A stretch of 64,000 nt of DNA from contig NZ_CP086106.1 of assembly GCF_016765655.2 (NCBI RefSeq), forward strand, positions 5,602,501-5,666,500, written 5' to 3'. A program made the translations under genes and the position numbers. Of the stretch, positions 53,700-64,000 are shown in pieces. A model generated the notes under the pieces. It worked only from the letters and a program-made list of their open reading frames with translations, was not told the origin of the DNA and did no database searches. Each line of letters opens with the position of its first letter. Position 1 is the stretch's first letter. This DNA is from Skermanella mucosa. Its GTDB lineage: Bacteria; Pseudomonadota; Alphaproteobacteria; Azospirillales; Azospirillaceae.

Positions 53700-55436
53700 T
53701 CAGGCGCGCGGCAGGCGCACCGTGAAGACGGCCCCGCGGACCTCGTCCCGCCCGTCGCGGCGGTTGCGCGCGAAGATCTCGCCGCCGTGGGCGTCGACGA
53801 TCTGCTTGGAGATGCTGAGCCCCAGGCCGGAATGGGTGCCGAACTTCTCGCCCACCGGCCGCTCGGTGTAGAAGCGGTCGAAGATCGCGTCCAGCTTCCC
53901 TTCCGGGATGCCGGGACCGTCGTCCTCCACCGTGACCTCGACCCGCTCGCCCTCCGGGGTTCCCCGGGCCACGGCCGCCCGGACCGTCACGGTTCCGCCC
54001 GGCGGCGAGAAGGAGACGGCGTTGGCGATCACGTTCTGGAACACCTGCACCAGCCGGCCTTCCAGCCCGGGCACCGTCAGGTCTCCCGCCGGCGGCAGTT
54101 CCAGCACGACCCGGGGGGCGTGGCGCTCGGCCGCCGTGGTCTGGTGGATGTCCGCGAGCATGCGCAGCATGCGGCCTATGTCCACCGGCTCCGCCTCGGC
54201 CCGGCTCAGCTCGGCGTCCAGCCGGGACGCGTTGGAGATGTCGCTGATCAGCCGGTCCATGCGCTGGATGTCGTCCTCGATGATCGACATCAGCCGGCGC
54301 TGCTGGTCCGGATCGCGCACCCGCGCCACCGTCTCGACCGCGCTGCGCAGGCTGGTCAGCGGGTTCTTGATCTCGTGGGCGACGTCTGCGGCGAAGCTCT
54401 CGATCGCGTCCATCCGCTGCCACAGGGCCGCCGTCATGTCGCGGAGCGCGCCCGACAGGTCGCCGATCTCGTCGCCGCGCCAGCTGAAGTCGGGGATCTC
54501 GTGGTGCCTTCCATGGCCGCGCCGGACATGGTCGGCCGCCACCGCCAGCTTGCGGATCGGCCGGGCGATGGTCCCGGCGAGATAGAAGGACAGCAGCACC
54601 GTGACCGCCAGCGCCACCGCGAAGACCTTGAGGATGTCGAGGCGGACCGAGCGGATCGCAGCGTCGATCTGGGCGCCGCCCCGCGACAGCATGACCGCGC
54701 CCAGCACCTGCTTGAAGCGCTGCACGGGCACCGCGACGGTCAGCATCATGCCGTGGTCGTGGGTGGTCCAGACGCTGGCGCTCACGTCGCCGGCCAGCGC
54801 CCTGACGACGTCCGCGTACTTGTCGGCGACCTGGACCGGCCCCTCGCGGAACACCGGGAACTTGTCGCGCGACGGCAGCGCGTTGACGATGCCGTCGTAC
54901 AGGTCGATGGCGAAGCGGGCGACCGGGCCGCCCTGGACCGGCGGCGGCAGCTCCTCGATCTGCACGACGCCGCCCGGACCGATCAGCACGCGGCTGTCCG
55001 CGACCAGCGTGCCCGACGGGTCGAACAGCCGGGTCCTGGTGTCGGTCGTCTCGACCAGCCGGCGGACCATCTGGCGGGCCAGCTCGTAAGACAGCTCGTT
55101 GGACTCGTCGCCGCCCCGGGTGACCGCCGCCTCGCCGATGGCGCCGGCGAAGATCCGGGCCTCGGTGCGCAACGCCTCCAGCTCGCTCTCGATCAGCCGG
55201 TCCTGGTAGCGGCCGAGATAGAGCAGCCCGCCCACCAGGATGGCGAGCGCCAGCACGTTGACCGCCAGGATGCGCAGGGTCAGCGGGGACAGCGTCCGCC
55301 GGTACCGGCGCGGCTGCGCCCGGTCGGCTCCGTCGCGCCGGCGGGCTTCCGCCGGGTCCGCCCGGGAAGGAACGCCGGAACGCTTCCCGGCCGGCTCCCG
55401 CGCGCCCACCCGGGAAGCCACGCCGTCGTCAGGCAT
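53700..55436 (-). CDS. chvG: Sensor histidine kinase ChvG-like (stimulus-sensing, HAMP, HisKA, HATPase)
   Basis: A 578-residue membrane kinase. A basic N-terminus of about 45 residues precedes TM1 (about 50-72), a periplasmic region of about 230 residues (stimulus-sensing domain, [16 protein letters not shown] and [20 protein letters not shown]), TM2 (about 283-302), HAMP, then the phospho-acceptor His in [20 protein letters not shown] (about 353-372) and the ATPase G boxes EDDGPGIP and [13 protein letters not shown]. The start overlaps the chvI stop by 8 bases. In relatives the pair controls envelope and acid responses together with ExoR; no exoR is visible here. Confidence 0.9.
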   Translation of the reverse strand: MPDDGVASRVGAREPAGKRSGVPSRADPAEARRRDGADRAQPRRYRRTLSPLTLRILAVNVLALAILVGGLLYLGRYQDRLIESELEALRTEARIFAGAIGEAAVTRGGDESNELSYELARQMVRRLVETTDTRTRLFDPSGTLVADSRVLIGPGGVVQIEELPPPVQGGPVARFAIDLYDGIVNALPSRDKFPVFREGPVQVADKYADVVRALAGDVSASVWTTHDHGMMLTVAVPVQRFKQVLGAVMLSRGGAQIDAAIRSVRLDILKVFAVALAVTVLLSFYLAGTIARPIRKLAVAADHVRRGHGRHHEIPDFSWRGDEIGDLSGALRDMTAALWQRMDAIESFAADVAHEIKNPLTSLRSAVETVARVRDPDQQRRLMSIIEDDIQRMDRLISDISNASRLDAELSRAEAEPVDIGRMLRMLADIHQTTAAERHAPRVVLELPPAGDLTVPGLEGRLVQVFQNVIANAVSFSPPGGTVTVRAAVARGTPEGERVEVTVEDDGPGIPEGKLDAIFDRFYTERPVGEKFGTHSGLGLSISKQIVDAHGGEIFARNRRDGRDEVRGAVFTVRLPRA

Positions 55437-56130
55437 CGCGGTACCGGTAACCGACGCCGTACAGGGTCTCGATCTGGCCGAAATCGCCGTCGATCGACTT
55501 GAACTTCTTGCGCAGCCGCTTGATGTGGCTGTCGATCGTGCGGTCGTCCACATAGATGTGCTCGCCATAGGCAGCGTCCATCAGCTGGTCGCGGCTCTTG
55601 ACGTGCCCCGGCCGCGCGGCCAGCGCCTTGACCAGCAGGAATTCGGTGACCGTCAGCTCGATCGGCTGTCCCTTCCACATGCAGGCATGGCGCGCCGGGT
55701 CGAGCACGAGATCGCCGCGCACGATCACCGCGCTGGGCTCGCCGCCCGCCGACTTGTCCCGGCGCATCTGCTCCCGGCGCAGCAGCGCCCGGATGCGCTC
55801 GATCAGCAGGCGCTGGCTGAACGGCTTCTTGATGTAGTCGTCGGCGCCCATGCGCAGGCCCAGCACCTCGTCGACCTCGTCGTCCTTGGAGGTCAGGAAG
55901 ATGACCGGCAGCCCGCTGACCTGGCGCAGGCGCGACAGCAGCTCCATCCCGTCCATGCGGGGCATCTTGATGTCGAGCACGGCAAGGTCGACCGGCTTCG
56001 CGGTCAGGCCCCGCAGGGCCTCGTCGCCGTCCGTATATGTCCGGACCTCGAAGCCCTCGGCCTCCAGCGCGATCGACACCGACGTCAGGATATTGCGGTC
56101 GTCGTCAACCAGCGCGATAGTTTGCGGCAA
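55429..56130 (-). CDS. chvI: Response regulator ChvI-like (OmpR family)
   Basis: A 233-residue OmpR-type regulator. The start is a TTG with AGAGGAG 7 bases upstream, giving an N-terminus [20 protein letters not shown] that matches ChvI. The receiver (about 1-120) has the acceptor Asp in [13 protein letters not shown] (about 49-61) and the Lys in YIKKPFS (about 101-107). The C-terminal winged helix (about 140-230) reads [19 protein letters not shown] and [15 protein letters not shown]. It is the first gene of the chvI-chvG unit and is divergent from the hugZ-pckA genes, an arrangement conserved in alphaproteobacteria. Confidence 0.93.
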   Translation of the reverse strand: MPQTIALVDDDRNILTSVSIALEAEGFEVRTYTDGDEALRGLTAKPVDLAVLDIKMPRMDGMELLSRLRQVSGLPVIFLTSKDDEVDEVLGLRMGADDYIKKPFSQRLLIERIRALLRREQMRRDKSAGGEPSAVIVRGDLVLDPARHACMWKGQPIELTVTEFLLVKALAARPGHVKSRDQLMDAAYGEHIYVDDRTIDSHIKRLRKKFKSIDGDFGQIETLYGVGYRYRDA

Positions 56131-56297
56131 CGTCAGTCTCCTCTGCGCCTCGAAGTGGAGCATCCGTCGGGATGCGGAAAATCCCTCTTCCGCGCCGGCA
56201 CTCTGGTTTGCCAATATGGCACCATTGCGGCGCAAAAAAGGGCTGGTTCACCCCATCGACAGGGTTGGGCCGGCCCCATACAAGGCGGGTGGCTTCG

Positions 56298-57092
56298 ATG
56301 AACAACGGCACCGGACCGGGCGCGGCCCCGGACCCCGCCCCCAATCCCGGAACCGGTACCAATCCGGACCCCATCGCCACGGCCCGCAGGGTGATGCGCG
56401 CGGCCGACCGCGCCGCCCTGTCCACCGCCCAGCGCGACGCGGCCGGCTGGCCCTACCCGTCGCTGGTGCTCACGGCGCTCGACCACGACGCCTCTCCCCT
56501 GCTCCTCCTCTCAGATCTGGCGGACCACACCGCGAACATCAAGATGGACCCGCGCGTCGGGCTGCTGTTCGACGGAACGGCCGGCCTGGACGAGCCGCTG
56601 GCCGGCTCCCGGGTGTCGGTGCTGGGCCGGGCCGAACGGAGCGACGACCCGCGTCATCGTGTCCGTTTCCTGGCGCGACATGAAAGCGCATCCTTGTACG
56701 CCGGATTCGGAGATTTCGCGATCTACCGGGTCGCGGTCGAGCGCGCCCATCTCGTGGCCGGGTTCGGCCGGATCCGATGGATCCCGGGCGATGACCTGCT
56801 TTTTCGTCTCCCAGATATCGAGACACTGGCTTTGCGGGAGGCGGATATCGTAGAGCATATGAACGAGGACCACGCCGACGCGGTCGAGCTGTACGCGACC
56901 GCGCTGCTGGGCCGGGAAGGCGGCGGCTGGAAGCTGACCGGCATCGATCCCGACGGATGCGACCTGCGCCTGGGGGGCCGGACGGCCCGGATGGATTTCG
57001 GCCGCCCCGTGTTCAATGCGGAGAGTGTCCGGAAGGAACTCGTGGATCTGGTCCGGCAGGCACGCCGGACTCGAGGGGAAACTCAGGCCTGA
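56298..57092 (+). CDS. HugZ-like pyridoxamine-phosphate-oxidase-fold protein
   Basis: A 264-residue protein of the HugZ family. The N-terminal split-barrel (about 25-165) has the SLVLTALDHDASPLLLLSDL strand pair and RVSVLGRAERSD; the C-terminal DUF2470-type helical domain (about 175-255) reads IVEHMNEDHADAVELYA. Such proteins bind flavin or heme and, in some bacteria, break down heme; the heme-ligating residues cannot be confirmed from sequence. It is preceded by a low-complexity Pro/Gly-rich stretch (about 5-28) and lies between chvI and pckA. Confidence 0.85.
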   Translation: MNNGTGPGAAPDPAPNPGTGTNPDPIATARRVMRAADRAALSTAQRDAAGWPYPSLVLTALDHDASPLLLLSDLADHTANIKMDPRVGLLFDGTAGLDEPLAGSRVSVLGRAERSDDPRHRVRFLARHESASLYAGFGDFAIYRVAVERAHLVAGFGRIRWIPGDDLLFRLPDIETLALREADIVEHMNEDHADAVELYATALLGREGGGWKLTGIDPDGCDLRLGGRTARMDFGRPVFNAESVRKELVDLVRQARRTRGETQA

Positions 57093-57145
57093 CGACCTAA
57101 GGCCGACTGTAATCCGGCAAACCGGACAGAAAATACGTGGAGAGA

Positions 57146-58759
<1,614 letters not shown>

Positions 58760-58784
58760 GGCTGGCTGAACCGTAGGGGAGCAA

Positions 58785-58814
58785 GGCCAGGGAGCTACGG
58801 TTCCCTGGCCTTTT
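58785..58814 (+). terminator. Rho-independent terminator after pckA
   Basis: A 9-bp stem GGCCAGGGA/TCCCTGGCC with an 8-base loop, followed by TTTTCC, located 25 bases after the pckA stop codon. Confidence 0.85.
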
Positions 58815-58827
58815 CCGTTCGATCCGC

Positions 58828-58971
58828 ATGACCTTGATCGTTATCGATACCAAGGTCTTCGTGGCCGGATTGCGCTCGGCCGGCGGAGCCGCTCGCGAAG
58901 TCCTGCGGAGATCGCTTCAAGGGCACTATCATGTGATCGCGCCGGCCGAATGCCTGGAGCTTTTGCCATGA
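58828..58971 (+). pseudogene. Truncated PIN-domain toxin fragment
   Basis: A 47-residue frame resembling the first third of a PIN-domain toxin: MTLIVIDTKVFVAGLRSAGG (first strand with the metal-binding Asp, but Lys where Asn/Thr-Asn is usual) and a short helix, AAREVLRRSLQGHYHVI, before a stop. A full PIN toxin is about 130-140 residues. The ATGA overlap with the next antitoxin-like gene indicates the gene pair was once coupled. Gene order is the reverse of the common antitoxin-first order. Confidence 0.55.
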
Positions 58972-59189
58972 GCACGCTGACGATCCGATTGACCAACGAT
59001 ATCGCCGAACGGCTGGAGGCGCTTGCCCGCAGCCGTGGACTCAGCGTGAACGGCCTGATCGAGGAGATGAGCGTCCAGGCGCTGGCGGCATGGGACGCGG
59101 AACGCCGTTTCGGATCGATGGCGGCCAAAGGAGATATCGCGCAGGCTCTTTCGATCCTGGAGCGGCTCGATCGTCAATCCGCCGAATAG
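58968..59189 (+). CDS. Ribbon-helix-helix antitoxin-like protein
   Basis: A 73-residue RHH protein: strand STLTIRLTNDIAERLEALAR (about 2-21), helix SRGLSVNGLIEEMSVQALAA (about 22-41) and the tail ERRFGSMAAKGDIAQAL (about 46-62), a pattern known from antitoxins paired with PIN toxins. The start overlaps the truncated PIN fragment by 4 bases. No intact toxin follows, so this is a solitary antitoxin or a regulator. Confidence 0.65.
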   Translation: MSTLTIRLTNDIAERLEALARSRGLSVNGLIEEMSVQALAAWDAERRFGSMAAKGDIAQALSILERLDRQSAE

Positions 59190-59264
59190 GGGATAGCCAC
59201 CCCCGGAACAATTGCATCCCACACGTGTTCATGAAGCAGCGCAGACAATTCGAAAGGTTGCTTC

Positions 59265-59507
59265 ATGTTTTCCCTGACCGGTTCAGGTCTTCGACGTGCC
59301 GCCCTCGGTGCTTTCCTGGTCCTGGGCGTCCCCATGCTCGCGGCCTGCGACAACGAAGGCCCGGCGGAGCGTGCAGGCGAGTCGTTCGACAACAGCGTCA
59401 GCAACGCCGCAAAGCAGACCGGCGAAGCGATGGAGAATGTCGGCAACGCCATCCAGGACAAGAGCCAGGAAGTGCGCCGGGACATGAACGACGACAAGCC
59501 CAACTGA
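59265..59507 (+). CDS. Small entericidin-like lipoprotein
   Basis: An 80-residue exported lipoprotein. The signal peptide ends with the lipobox MLAAC (about 24-28), leaving a mature part of about 52 residues that is acidic and helical (NAAKQTGEAMENVGNAIQDK). It resembles entericidin/small bacterial lipoproteins of unknown role. The nearby purine-rich GAAAGG precedes the ATG. A strong hairpin terminator follows 36 bases after the stop. Confidence 0.7.
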   Translation: MFSLTGSGLRRAALGAFLVLGVPMLAACDNEGPAERAGESFDNSVSNAAKQTGEAMENVGNAIQDKSQEVRRDMNDDKPN

Positions 59508-59543
59508 CCGGGCGAAAACGCCCGGCCCTACCCCGGAAAACGT

Positions 59544-59569
59544 GAAAGCCCGCCGAACGGCGGGCTTTC
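59544..59569. terminator. Rho-independent terminator (bidirectional)
   Basis: An 11-bp stem GAAAGCCCGCC/GGCGGGCTTTC with a 4-base loop and T/A runs on either side. It separates the small lipoprotein gene (plus strand) from infC (minus strand) and can serve both. Confidence 0.85.
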
Positions 59570-59620
59570 TTGCGTTGCGGCCTGGGAGCTGATCTCCCCA
59601 GGCCCTGTCCGGTCAACGCG

Positions 59621-60157
59621 TCATTTGGGAGCCAGGACCATGATCATCTGGCGACCTTCCAGCTTGGGCATCTGCTCGACCTTGGCCATTTCCTGGAGAT
59701 CGTCGCGCACCTTGACCAGCACGTTCATGCCAAGGTCCTGGTGAGCCATCTCGCGGCCGCGGAAGCGCATGGTGACCTTCACCTTGTCGCCTTCCTCAAG
59801 GAACCTACGGGCGCTGCGCATCTTGACGTCATAGTCGTTGTCATCGATGTTAGGACGCATCTTGATTTCCTTAACCTCGATGATCTTCTGCTTCTTGCGC
59901 GCCTCGTTGGCCCGTTTCTGCGCCTCGTACTTGAACTTGCCATAGTCGAGGATCTTGCACACCGGCGGATCCGCATTCGGGGAGACCTCGACGAGGTCAA
60001 GCCCTGCTTCCTCCGCGGCGATCAGCGCGTCGCGGATCGAAACGACTCCGACCATTTCGCCGGCGGCATCCACCAGGCGGACGGAGCGGACATTGATTTC
60101 CCGATTGACCCGCGGCCCATCACGGGACGGTGTGGAGTCGGCATTTGGTCTGGCTAT
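59621..60157 (-). CDS. infC: Translation initiation factor IF-3
   Basis: A 178-residue factor that binds the 30S subunit and discriminates start codons. Both domains are present: N-terminal domain with [15 protein letters not shown] and [20 protein letters not shown] (about 55-74), linker, and C-terminal domain with [20 protein letters not shown] (about 97-116) and [16 protein letters not shown] chose ATA at 60157 as the start because CGAGGGAG precedes it by about 8 bases, and infC genes are known to use rare AUU/AUA/AUC starts for self-control. An ATG at 60202 would add 15 residues but sits beside a strong hairpin. thrS is upstream. Confidence 0.85.
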   Translation of the reverse strand: MARPNADSTPSRDGPRVNREINVRSVRLVDAAGEMVGVVSIRDALIAAEEAGLDLVEVSPNADPPVCKILDYGKFKYEAQKRANEARKKQKIIEVKEIKMRPNIDDNDYDVKMRSARRFLEEGDKVKVTMRFRGREMAHQDLGMNVLVKVRDDLQEMAKVEQMPKLEGRQMIMVLAPK

Positions 60158-60202
60158 GGAATAGTCTCCCTCGTTGGAACCGGCGCCTGGAGTTTCAATC
60201 AT

Positions 60203-60235
60203 GTCCCGGGCGGGGGTTCATAACCCGCCCGGGAC
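60203..60235 (-). promoter_or_regulatory. 12-bp stem hairpin in the thrS-infC gap
   Basis: GTCCCGGGCGGG pairs exactly with CCCGCCCGGGAC around a 9-base loop, immediately before the ATG at 60202 and about 45 bases before the proposed infC AUA start. There is no T run, so it is not a classic terminator. It could block or modulate infC translation or partially terminate thrS transcription. Confidence 0.5.
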
Positions 60236-60297
60236 CCAGGCGACCGGAATTGTAGTCATCCCAGGCCGCGAACGACCTGACCTGGATCACTCCAGGA

Positions 60298-62262
60298 TTA
60301 GAATGGTGATTCCGGCGCGAGATTGCCAAGGGGCGACCTCGCTTCGGCCACAATTGTATTGACAGCGGCGTCGAGAGCAAGAACTTCCTGATCCTTGCCG
60401 CCCAGACGGCGCAATGCCACGGTCCGCTCCTCGGCCTCGCGCTTGCCCACCACCACCATCAGCGGCACCTTGGCGAGGCTGTGTTCGCGGACCTTGAAGT
60501 TGATCTTCTCGTTCCGGGTGTCAAGCTCGACCCTGACCCCGGCCCGCCGAAGCCCGTTCGCCACCTCGGCGGCATAACCGTCCGCCTCGTTGGTGATGGT
60601 CGCGACGACCGCCTGGAGCGGGGCCAGCCAGAGCGGGAACTTGCCGGCGTAGTGCTCGATCAGCATGCCGATGAAGCGCTCCATCGAGCCCAGGATGGCC
60701 CGGTGGAGCATGACCGGCCGGTGCCGCTGGCCGTCCTCGCCGACATATTCCGCGTCCAGCCGCTCCGGCAGGACGAAGTCGACCTGCAGGGTGCCGCATT
60801 GCCAGTCGCGGCCGATCGCGTCGCGCAGCACGAACTCCAGCTTCGGGCCGTAGAAGGCGCCCTCGCCGGGGTTCATGGTATAGGGCAGACCCGCGGCCTC
60901 GATCGCCTCGCGCAGCGCCGCCTCGGCCCGGTCCCACACCTCGTCGGTGCCGGCGCGGGTCTCCGGGCGGTCCGAGAACTTCACCGACACGTCGGTGAAG
61001 CCCAGGTCCTTGTAGACGCTCAGCAACAGGTCGCAGAACGCGATGCTCTCCGACGTGATCTGCTCCGGCGTGCAGAAGATGTGCGCGTCGTCCTGGGTGA
61101 AGGCGCGCACCCGCATGATGCCGTGCAGGCTGCCCGACGGCTCGTTGCGGTGGCACGAGCCGAACTCGGCCATGCGGAGCGGCAGGTCGCGGTAGCTGGT
61201 GATCCCCTGCTTGTAGATCTGGACGTGGGCCGGGCAGTTCATCGGCTTCAGCGCCAGCACCTTCTCGTCGTCGGCGTTGGCGGTGAACATCGCCTCCCGG
61301 AACTTCTCCCAGTGGCCCGAGGCCACCCAGAGCGCCCGGTCGATCAGCTGCGGCGTCTTGACCTCGACATAGCCGGACCGCTGCAGCCGCGCGCGGACAT
61401 AGTTCTCCAGCGTGCGCCACAGGGTATAGCCCTTGTCGTGCCAGAAGACGCTGCCGACCGCCTCCTCCTGGAGGTGGAACAGGTCCATCTCCCGGCCGAG
61501 CCGCCGGTGGTCGCGCTTCTCCGCCTCCTCCAGCTGGTGCAGGTGGGCCTTCAGCTCCTTCTCGTCGCGCCAGGCCGTGCCGTAGATGCGCTGAAGCATC
61601 TCGTTGCGGTGGTCGCCGCGCCAGTAGGCGCCCGCCACCTTCATCAGCTTGAAGCCCTGGCCGAGCCGGCCGGTGGACGGCATGTGCGGCCCGCGGCACA
61701 GGTCCAGCCACTCGCCCTGGCGGTAGACCGTGATGGTCTCCGTCTCCGGCAGGTCGCGGATGATCTCCGCCTTGTACTTCTCGCCCCGCTCCTCGAAGAA
61801 GCGGATCGCCTCGTCCCGGTCCCACGCCTCGCAGGTGAAGGGAGCGTCGCGCGCGACGATCTCGCGCATCTTCGCCTCGATCTTCTCCAGGTCGTCGGGC
61901 GTGAAGGGCTCCGCCCGCGCGAAGTCGTAATAGAAGCCGTTGGCGATCGCCGGGCCGATGGTGACCTGCGTGCCGGGATACAGCGCCTGGACGGCTTCCG
62001 CCATCACGTGGGCGGCATCGTGCCGGATCAGGCCGAGGACGTCCGGATGGTCGCGGGTGACGATCTCGACGGCGGCGTCCGAGCTGATGCGGGTAGTGAG
62101 GTCGCGGATCGTGCCGTCGACCTTGACGGCAAGCGCGTCCTTGGCCAGCCGCTTGCCGATGGATTCGGCAATCTGCCGGCCCGTCACCGGGGCATCGTAG
62201 TCGCGCACGCTGCCGTCCGGCAGGGTGACGGCGACTTTCTGGATCTGTTCAGCCGTCTGCAT
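60298..62262 (-). CDS. thrS: Threonyl-tRNA synthetase
   Basis: A 654-residue class II synthetase that charges tRNA-Thr. The N-terminal TGS and editing domains (about 1-240) include the [15 protein letters not shown] and FYYDF segments with the editing His/Cys residues in [12 protein letters not shown] (about 180-191). The catalytic domain (about 245-545) shows [16 protein letters not shown] (class II motif 2 region and zinc Cys), [12 protein letters not shown] and the motif-3 [15 protein letters not shown]. The anticodon-binding domain is at the C-terminus. The ATG at 62262 gives the standard N-terminus. It is upstream of infC on the same strand. Confidence 0.95.
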   Translation of the reverse strand: MQTAEQIQKVAVTLPDGSVRDYDAPVTGRQIAESIGKRLAKDALAVKVDGTIRDLTTRISSDAAVEIVTRDHPDVLGLIRHDAAHVMAEAVQALYPGTQVTIGPAIANGFYYDFARAEPFTPDDLEKIEAKMREIVARDAPFTCEAWDRDEAIRFFEERGEKYKAEIIRDLPETETITVYRQGEWLDLCRGPHMPSTGRLGQGFKLMKVAGAYWRGDHRNEMLQRIYGTAWRDEKELKAHLHQLEEAEKRDHRRLGREMDLFHLQEEAVGSVFWHDKGYTLWRTLENYVRARLQRSGYVEVKTPQLIDRALWVASGHWEKFREAMFTANADDEKVLALKPMNCPAHVQIYKQGITSYRDLPLRMAEFGSCHRNEPSGSLHGIMRVRAFTQDDAHIFCTPEQITSESIAFCDLLLSVYKDLGFTDVSVKFSDRPETRAGTDEVWDRAEAALREAIEAAGLPYTMNPGEGAFYGPKLEFVLRDAIGRDWQCGTLQVDFVLPERLDAEYVGEDGQRHRPVMLHRAILGSMERFIGMLIEHYAGKFPLWLAPLQAVVATITNEADGYAAEVANGLRRAGVRVELDTRNEKINFKVREHSLAKVPLMVVVGKREAEERTVALRRLGGKDQEVLALDAAVNTIVAEARSPLGNLAPESPF

Positions 62263-62320
62263 CGTCAAAAAACAATCATCCCAAGGAAGAAGCCGCACTC
62301 TATGCGCATTGCCGGTCGAG

Positions 62321-63637
62321 TCAAGCTTGGCGCGGCCCGCCGGAACCCGCGCCCGGCCCCGCGCCCGCCGCCGCCCCGCCCGTCGCCCCGCCCGTCGCCG
62401 CCCGTTCGGCCATCAGCTCGCCATAGACCGCCAGCGTGTCGCGGCACATGCGGTCCCGGGTGAAGCGGCTGTTTACATAGGCCATGGCGCGCTCGCCCAG
62501 CACGGCCCTCTGGTCCGCGTCCAGGGCCAGCGCCTCGCCCAGCGCCTCCGCCAGGGCATCGGCGTCGTTGGGCGGAACCACCCAGGCGGTCTCTCCGGCG
62601 ACCACGGTCTCGCGCACGGCGCCGTGGTTGGTCACGATCACCGGCCGGCCCATGGCCTGGGCCTCGACGATGACCCGGCCGAAGGCTTCCGGATCGCTCG
62701 ACGCGGAGACCACCACGTCGGCCAGCATGTAGGCGGCCGCCATGTCGTTGCAATGGTCCACCAGCCGGACGACGCCTTCCAGCCCCAGGCGGCGGACCTG
62801 CTCCTCCAGCTCCTGGCGGTAGCCGGCGCGTCCCTGGTCGGAGCCGACCATCAGGCAGCACACGTCCTTGCGGCCCAGCCGGGCGAGCGCGTCGATCAAA
62901 ACGGTCTGGCCCTTCCACCGGGTCAGGCGGCCCGGCAGCATGATCACCTGATGGCCGTCGGGCAGCCGCCACGCGCGGGCCAGCTGGATCACCCGCTCGG
63001 GGCTGACCCGGTCGGGCGCGAAGCTGTTGGAGTCGATCCCGCGGTGGATCACCCGGATGCGGTCCGGATCGATCCGGTAGTTGGCCAGGATATGGTCGCG
63101 GATGAACTCCGAGATGGCGATCACCCGGTCGCCCCGCGCCATCACCGAATTGTAGAACAGCTTCGACTTGCCCGAGAAATTGTAGGGGGCATGGAAGGTC
63201 GTCATGAACGGCACGCCGGTCCGCCGCGCCGCGCCATAGGCGCTCCAGGCTGGCGCCCGGCTGCGCGCGTGGACGATATCGACCTTGTGCTCGCGGATGA
63301 GCCGGCTGAGCCGGTCGACGTTGCGCCACAGGGTCAGCGGGTTCTTGCTGTCGAGCGGCAGCGTGAAATGGGGGATCCGCCAGCGCTCCAGCTCACGCGC
63401 CATGGGGCCGCCGGACGACGCGACCAGAGGCGTGCCGCCGGCCTGGTGCAACGCCGCCGCCACGTCGATCGCGCCGCGTTCCGCGCCGCCGGTGACGAGC
63501 GCCGGCAGCACCTGGAGGACGACGGGCCGGCCCGGCGCCCGGCCCGACTGGTCCCGCCCGGCCTCTTCCGGTCTGGCCTCCTCCCGCCTGGAGTTGTCGT
63601 GCGGCCCGGCCGTGGTAGTGTTGTATGCCCCGCTCAT
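62321..63637 (-). CDS. Glycosyltransferase family 4
   Basis: A 438-residue GT-B-fold glycosyltransferase that probably acts on lipid or polysaccharide acceptors at the inner face of the membrane. Features are an N-terminal [20 protein letters not shown] (acceptor-side, about 49-68), [20 protein letters not shown] (about 120-139), [20 protein letters not shown] (nucleotide-sugar domain, about 233-252) and the catalytic EX7E-like region [20 protein letters not shown] (about 336-355). The first 35 residues are polar and unlike the family. The start at 63637 lies 13 bases from the divergent hydrolase start. No polysaccharide locus is visible in the window. Confidence 0.85.
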   Translation of the reverse strand: MSGAYNTTTAGPHDNSRREEARPEEAGRDQSGRAPGRPVVLQVLPALVTGGAERGAIDVAAALHQAGGTPLVASSGGPMARELERWRIPHFTLPLDSKNPLTLWRNVDRLSRLIREHKVDIVHARSRAPAWSAYGAARRTGVPFMTTFHAPYNFSGKSKLFYNSVMARGDRVIAISEFIRDHILANYRIDPDRIRVIHRGIDSNSFAPDRVSPERVIQLARAWRLPDGHQVIMLPGRLTRWKGQTVLIDALARLGRKDVCCLMVGSDQGRAGYRQELEEQVRRLGLEGVVRLVDHCNDMAAAYMLADVVVSASSDPEAFGRVIVEAQAMGRPVIVTNHGAVRETVVAGETAWVVPPNDADALAEALGEALALDADQRAVLGERAMAYVNSRFTRDRMCRDTLAVYGELMAERAATGGATGGAAAGAGPGAGSGGPRQA

Positions 63638-63650
63638 GGAATCTTTCGAT

Positions 63651-64000
63651 ATGACCGATCTGAACGCTTCGCCCGAAAATACCCTGGCGCATGAAGGCGC
63701 CACCATAGCCTATCGCCGCACCGAAGGAAGCACTCCCGGCGTCATCTTCATGGGAGGATTCAAATCGGACATGACGGGCACCAAGGCGGTCGCCCTGGAA
63801 AGCCTCTGCCGCAGCCGCGGCACGGCGTTCTTGCGGTTCGACTACCAGGGCCACGGAGCGTCGAGCGGCCGGTTCGAGGAAGGCTCGATCGGCCAGTGGT
63901 CGCGCGACGCGCTGGCCGTGTTCGACCGGCTGACGGAGGGGCCGCAGGTCGTCGTCGGCTCCTCCATGGGCGGCTGGATGATGCTGCTGACGGCGCTCGC
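63651..64000 (+). CDS. Alpha/beta hydrolase (ABHD10-like), partial
   Basis: The first 116 residues of a hydrolase, cut by the window end. A strand GVIFMGGFKSDMTGTKAVAL (oxyanion region), LRFDYQGHGASSGRFEEGSI and the nucleophile elbow VVGSSMGGWMM match the bacterial relatives of the palmitoyl-thioesterase ABHD10. The start at 63651 has GGA nine bases upstream; an in-frame ATG at 63636 is also possible. It is divergent from the glycosyltransferase. Its acid and His residues lie beyond the window. Confidence 0.8.
   Translation, partial: MTDLNASPENTLAHEGATIAYRRTEGSTPGVIFMGGFKSDMTGTKAVALESLCRSRGTAFLRFDYQGHGASSGRFEEGSIGQWSRDALAVFDRLTEGPQVVVGSSMGGWMMLLTAL

Overview
This window is high-GC, densely coded bacterial chromosome. 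The gene content points to an alphaproteobacterium, most likely of the Rhodospirillales/Azospirillaceae type (Azospirillum/Skermanella-like); this is inferred from gene families and not from any database search. Supporting points are a ChvG/ChvI two-component pair next to pckA, an ornithine-decarboxylase gene with a long structured leader, abundant chemoreceptors and PAS-type kinases, cobalamin-dependent EutBC, and a diheme peroxidase. I see no rRNA or tRNA genes, no CRISPR array and no prophage. The only intact mobile element is a group II intron.

Layout. 1-4.4 kb: a partial membrane protein, a tiny membrane protein, a group II intron sitting inside a palindromic repeat, a small SMP-like protein, a truncated antitoxin-like remnant, an HNH endonuclease and cyanase (cynS). 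4.5-12 kb: eutBC divergent from cynS, a 5TM/PAS histidine kinase, a Cache chemoreceptor and a small RTX protein. 12-20 kb: an esterase, a diheme peroxidase and an orphan pentaheme cytochrome, a Uma2 protein, an SDR, an orphan terminase-small-subunit-like gene, a FucU-type mutarotase and several short interspersed repeats. 20-31 kb: a CAD-type aspartate carbamoyltransferase, an L,D-transpeptidase, an SDR, a 54-residue zinc-finger-like protein, a SPOR protein with a lipoprotein, a catalase/hydrolase/hydrolase/GNAT gene string, and a PLP decarboxylase with a leader that carries an upstream ORF.

31-45 kb: aminotransferase and methylthioribose kinase (divergent), a possible small RNA, exonuclease III, an RHH regulator with a PHB-depolymerase-like esterase, a receiver-PP2C protein lacking metal-binding aspartates, a secreted esterase, and two paralogous solute-binding proteins flanking a 2OG-Fe(II)-oxygenase-like gene. 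43-53 kb: an MFS transporter, hydrolase and giant hybrid kinase in one tight operon, a phosphatase, a second chemoreceptor, a MarR regulator and a class-I glutamine-amidotransferase-like hydrolase. 53-64 kb: an orphan FlgC-like protein, chvG-chvI, hugZ-like, pckA, a rearranged PIN/RHH toxin-antitoxin remnant, a small lipoprotein, infC-thrS, a glycosyltransferase and a partial alpha/beta hydrolase.

How it works together. Much of the window is environmental sensing (three histidine kinases, two chemoreceptors, an RR-phosphatase), nitrogen scavenging (cyanase and ethanolamine ammonia-lyase both release ammonia), peroxide defence (catalase, diheme peroxidase) and central housekeeping (pckA, thrS, infC, pyrB, xthA, mtnK). 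No single block looks like a complete new defence or biosynthetic system. The most interesting signals are the structured decarboxylase leader, the degenerate PP2C protein, the duplicated solute-binding proteins around the oxygenase-like gene, the intron in a palindrome, and the AUA start with a hairpin at infC.
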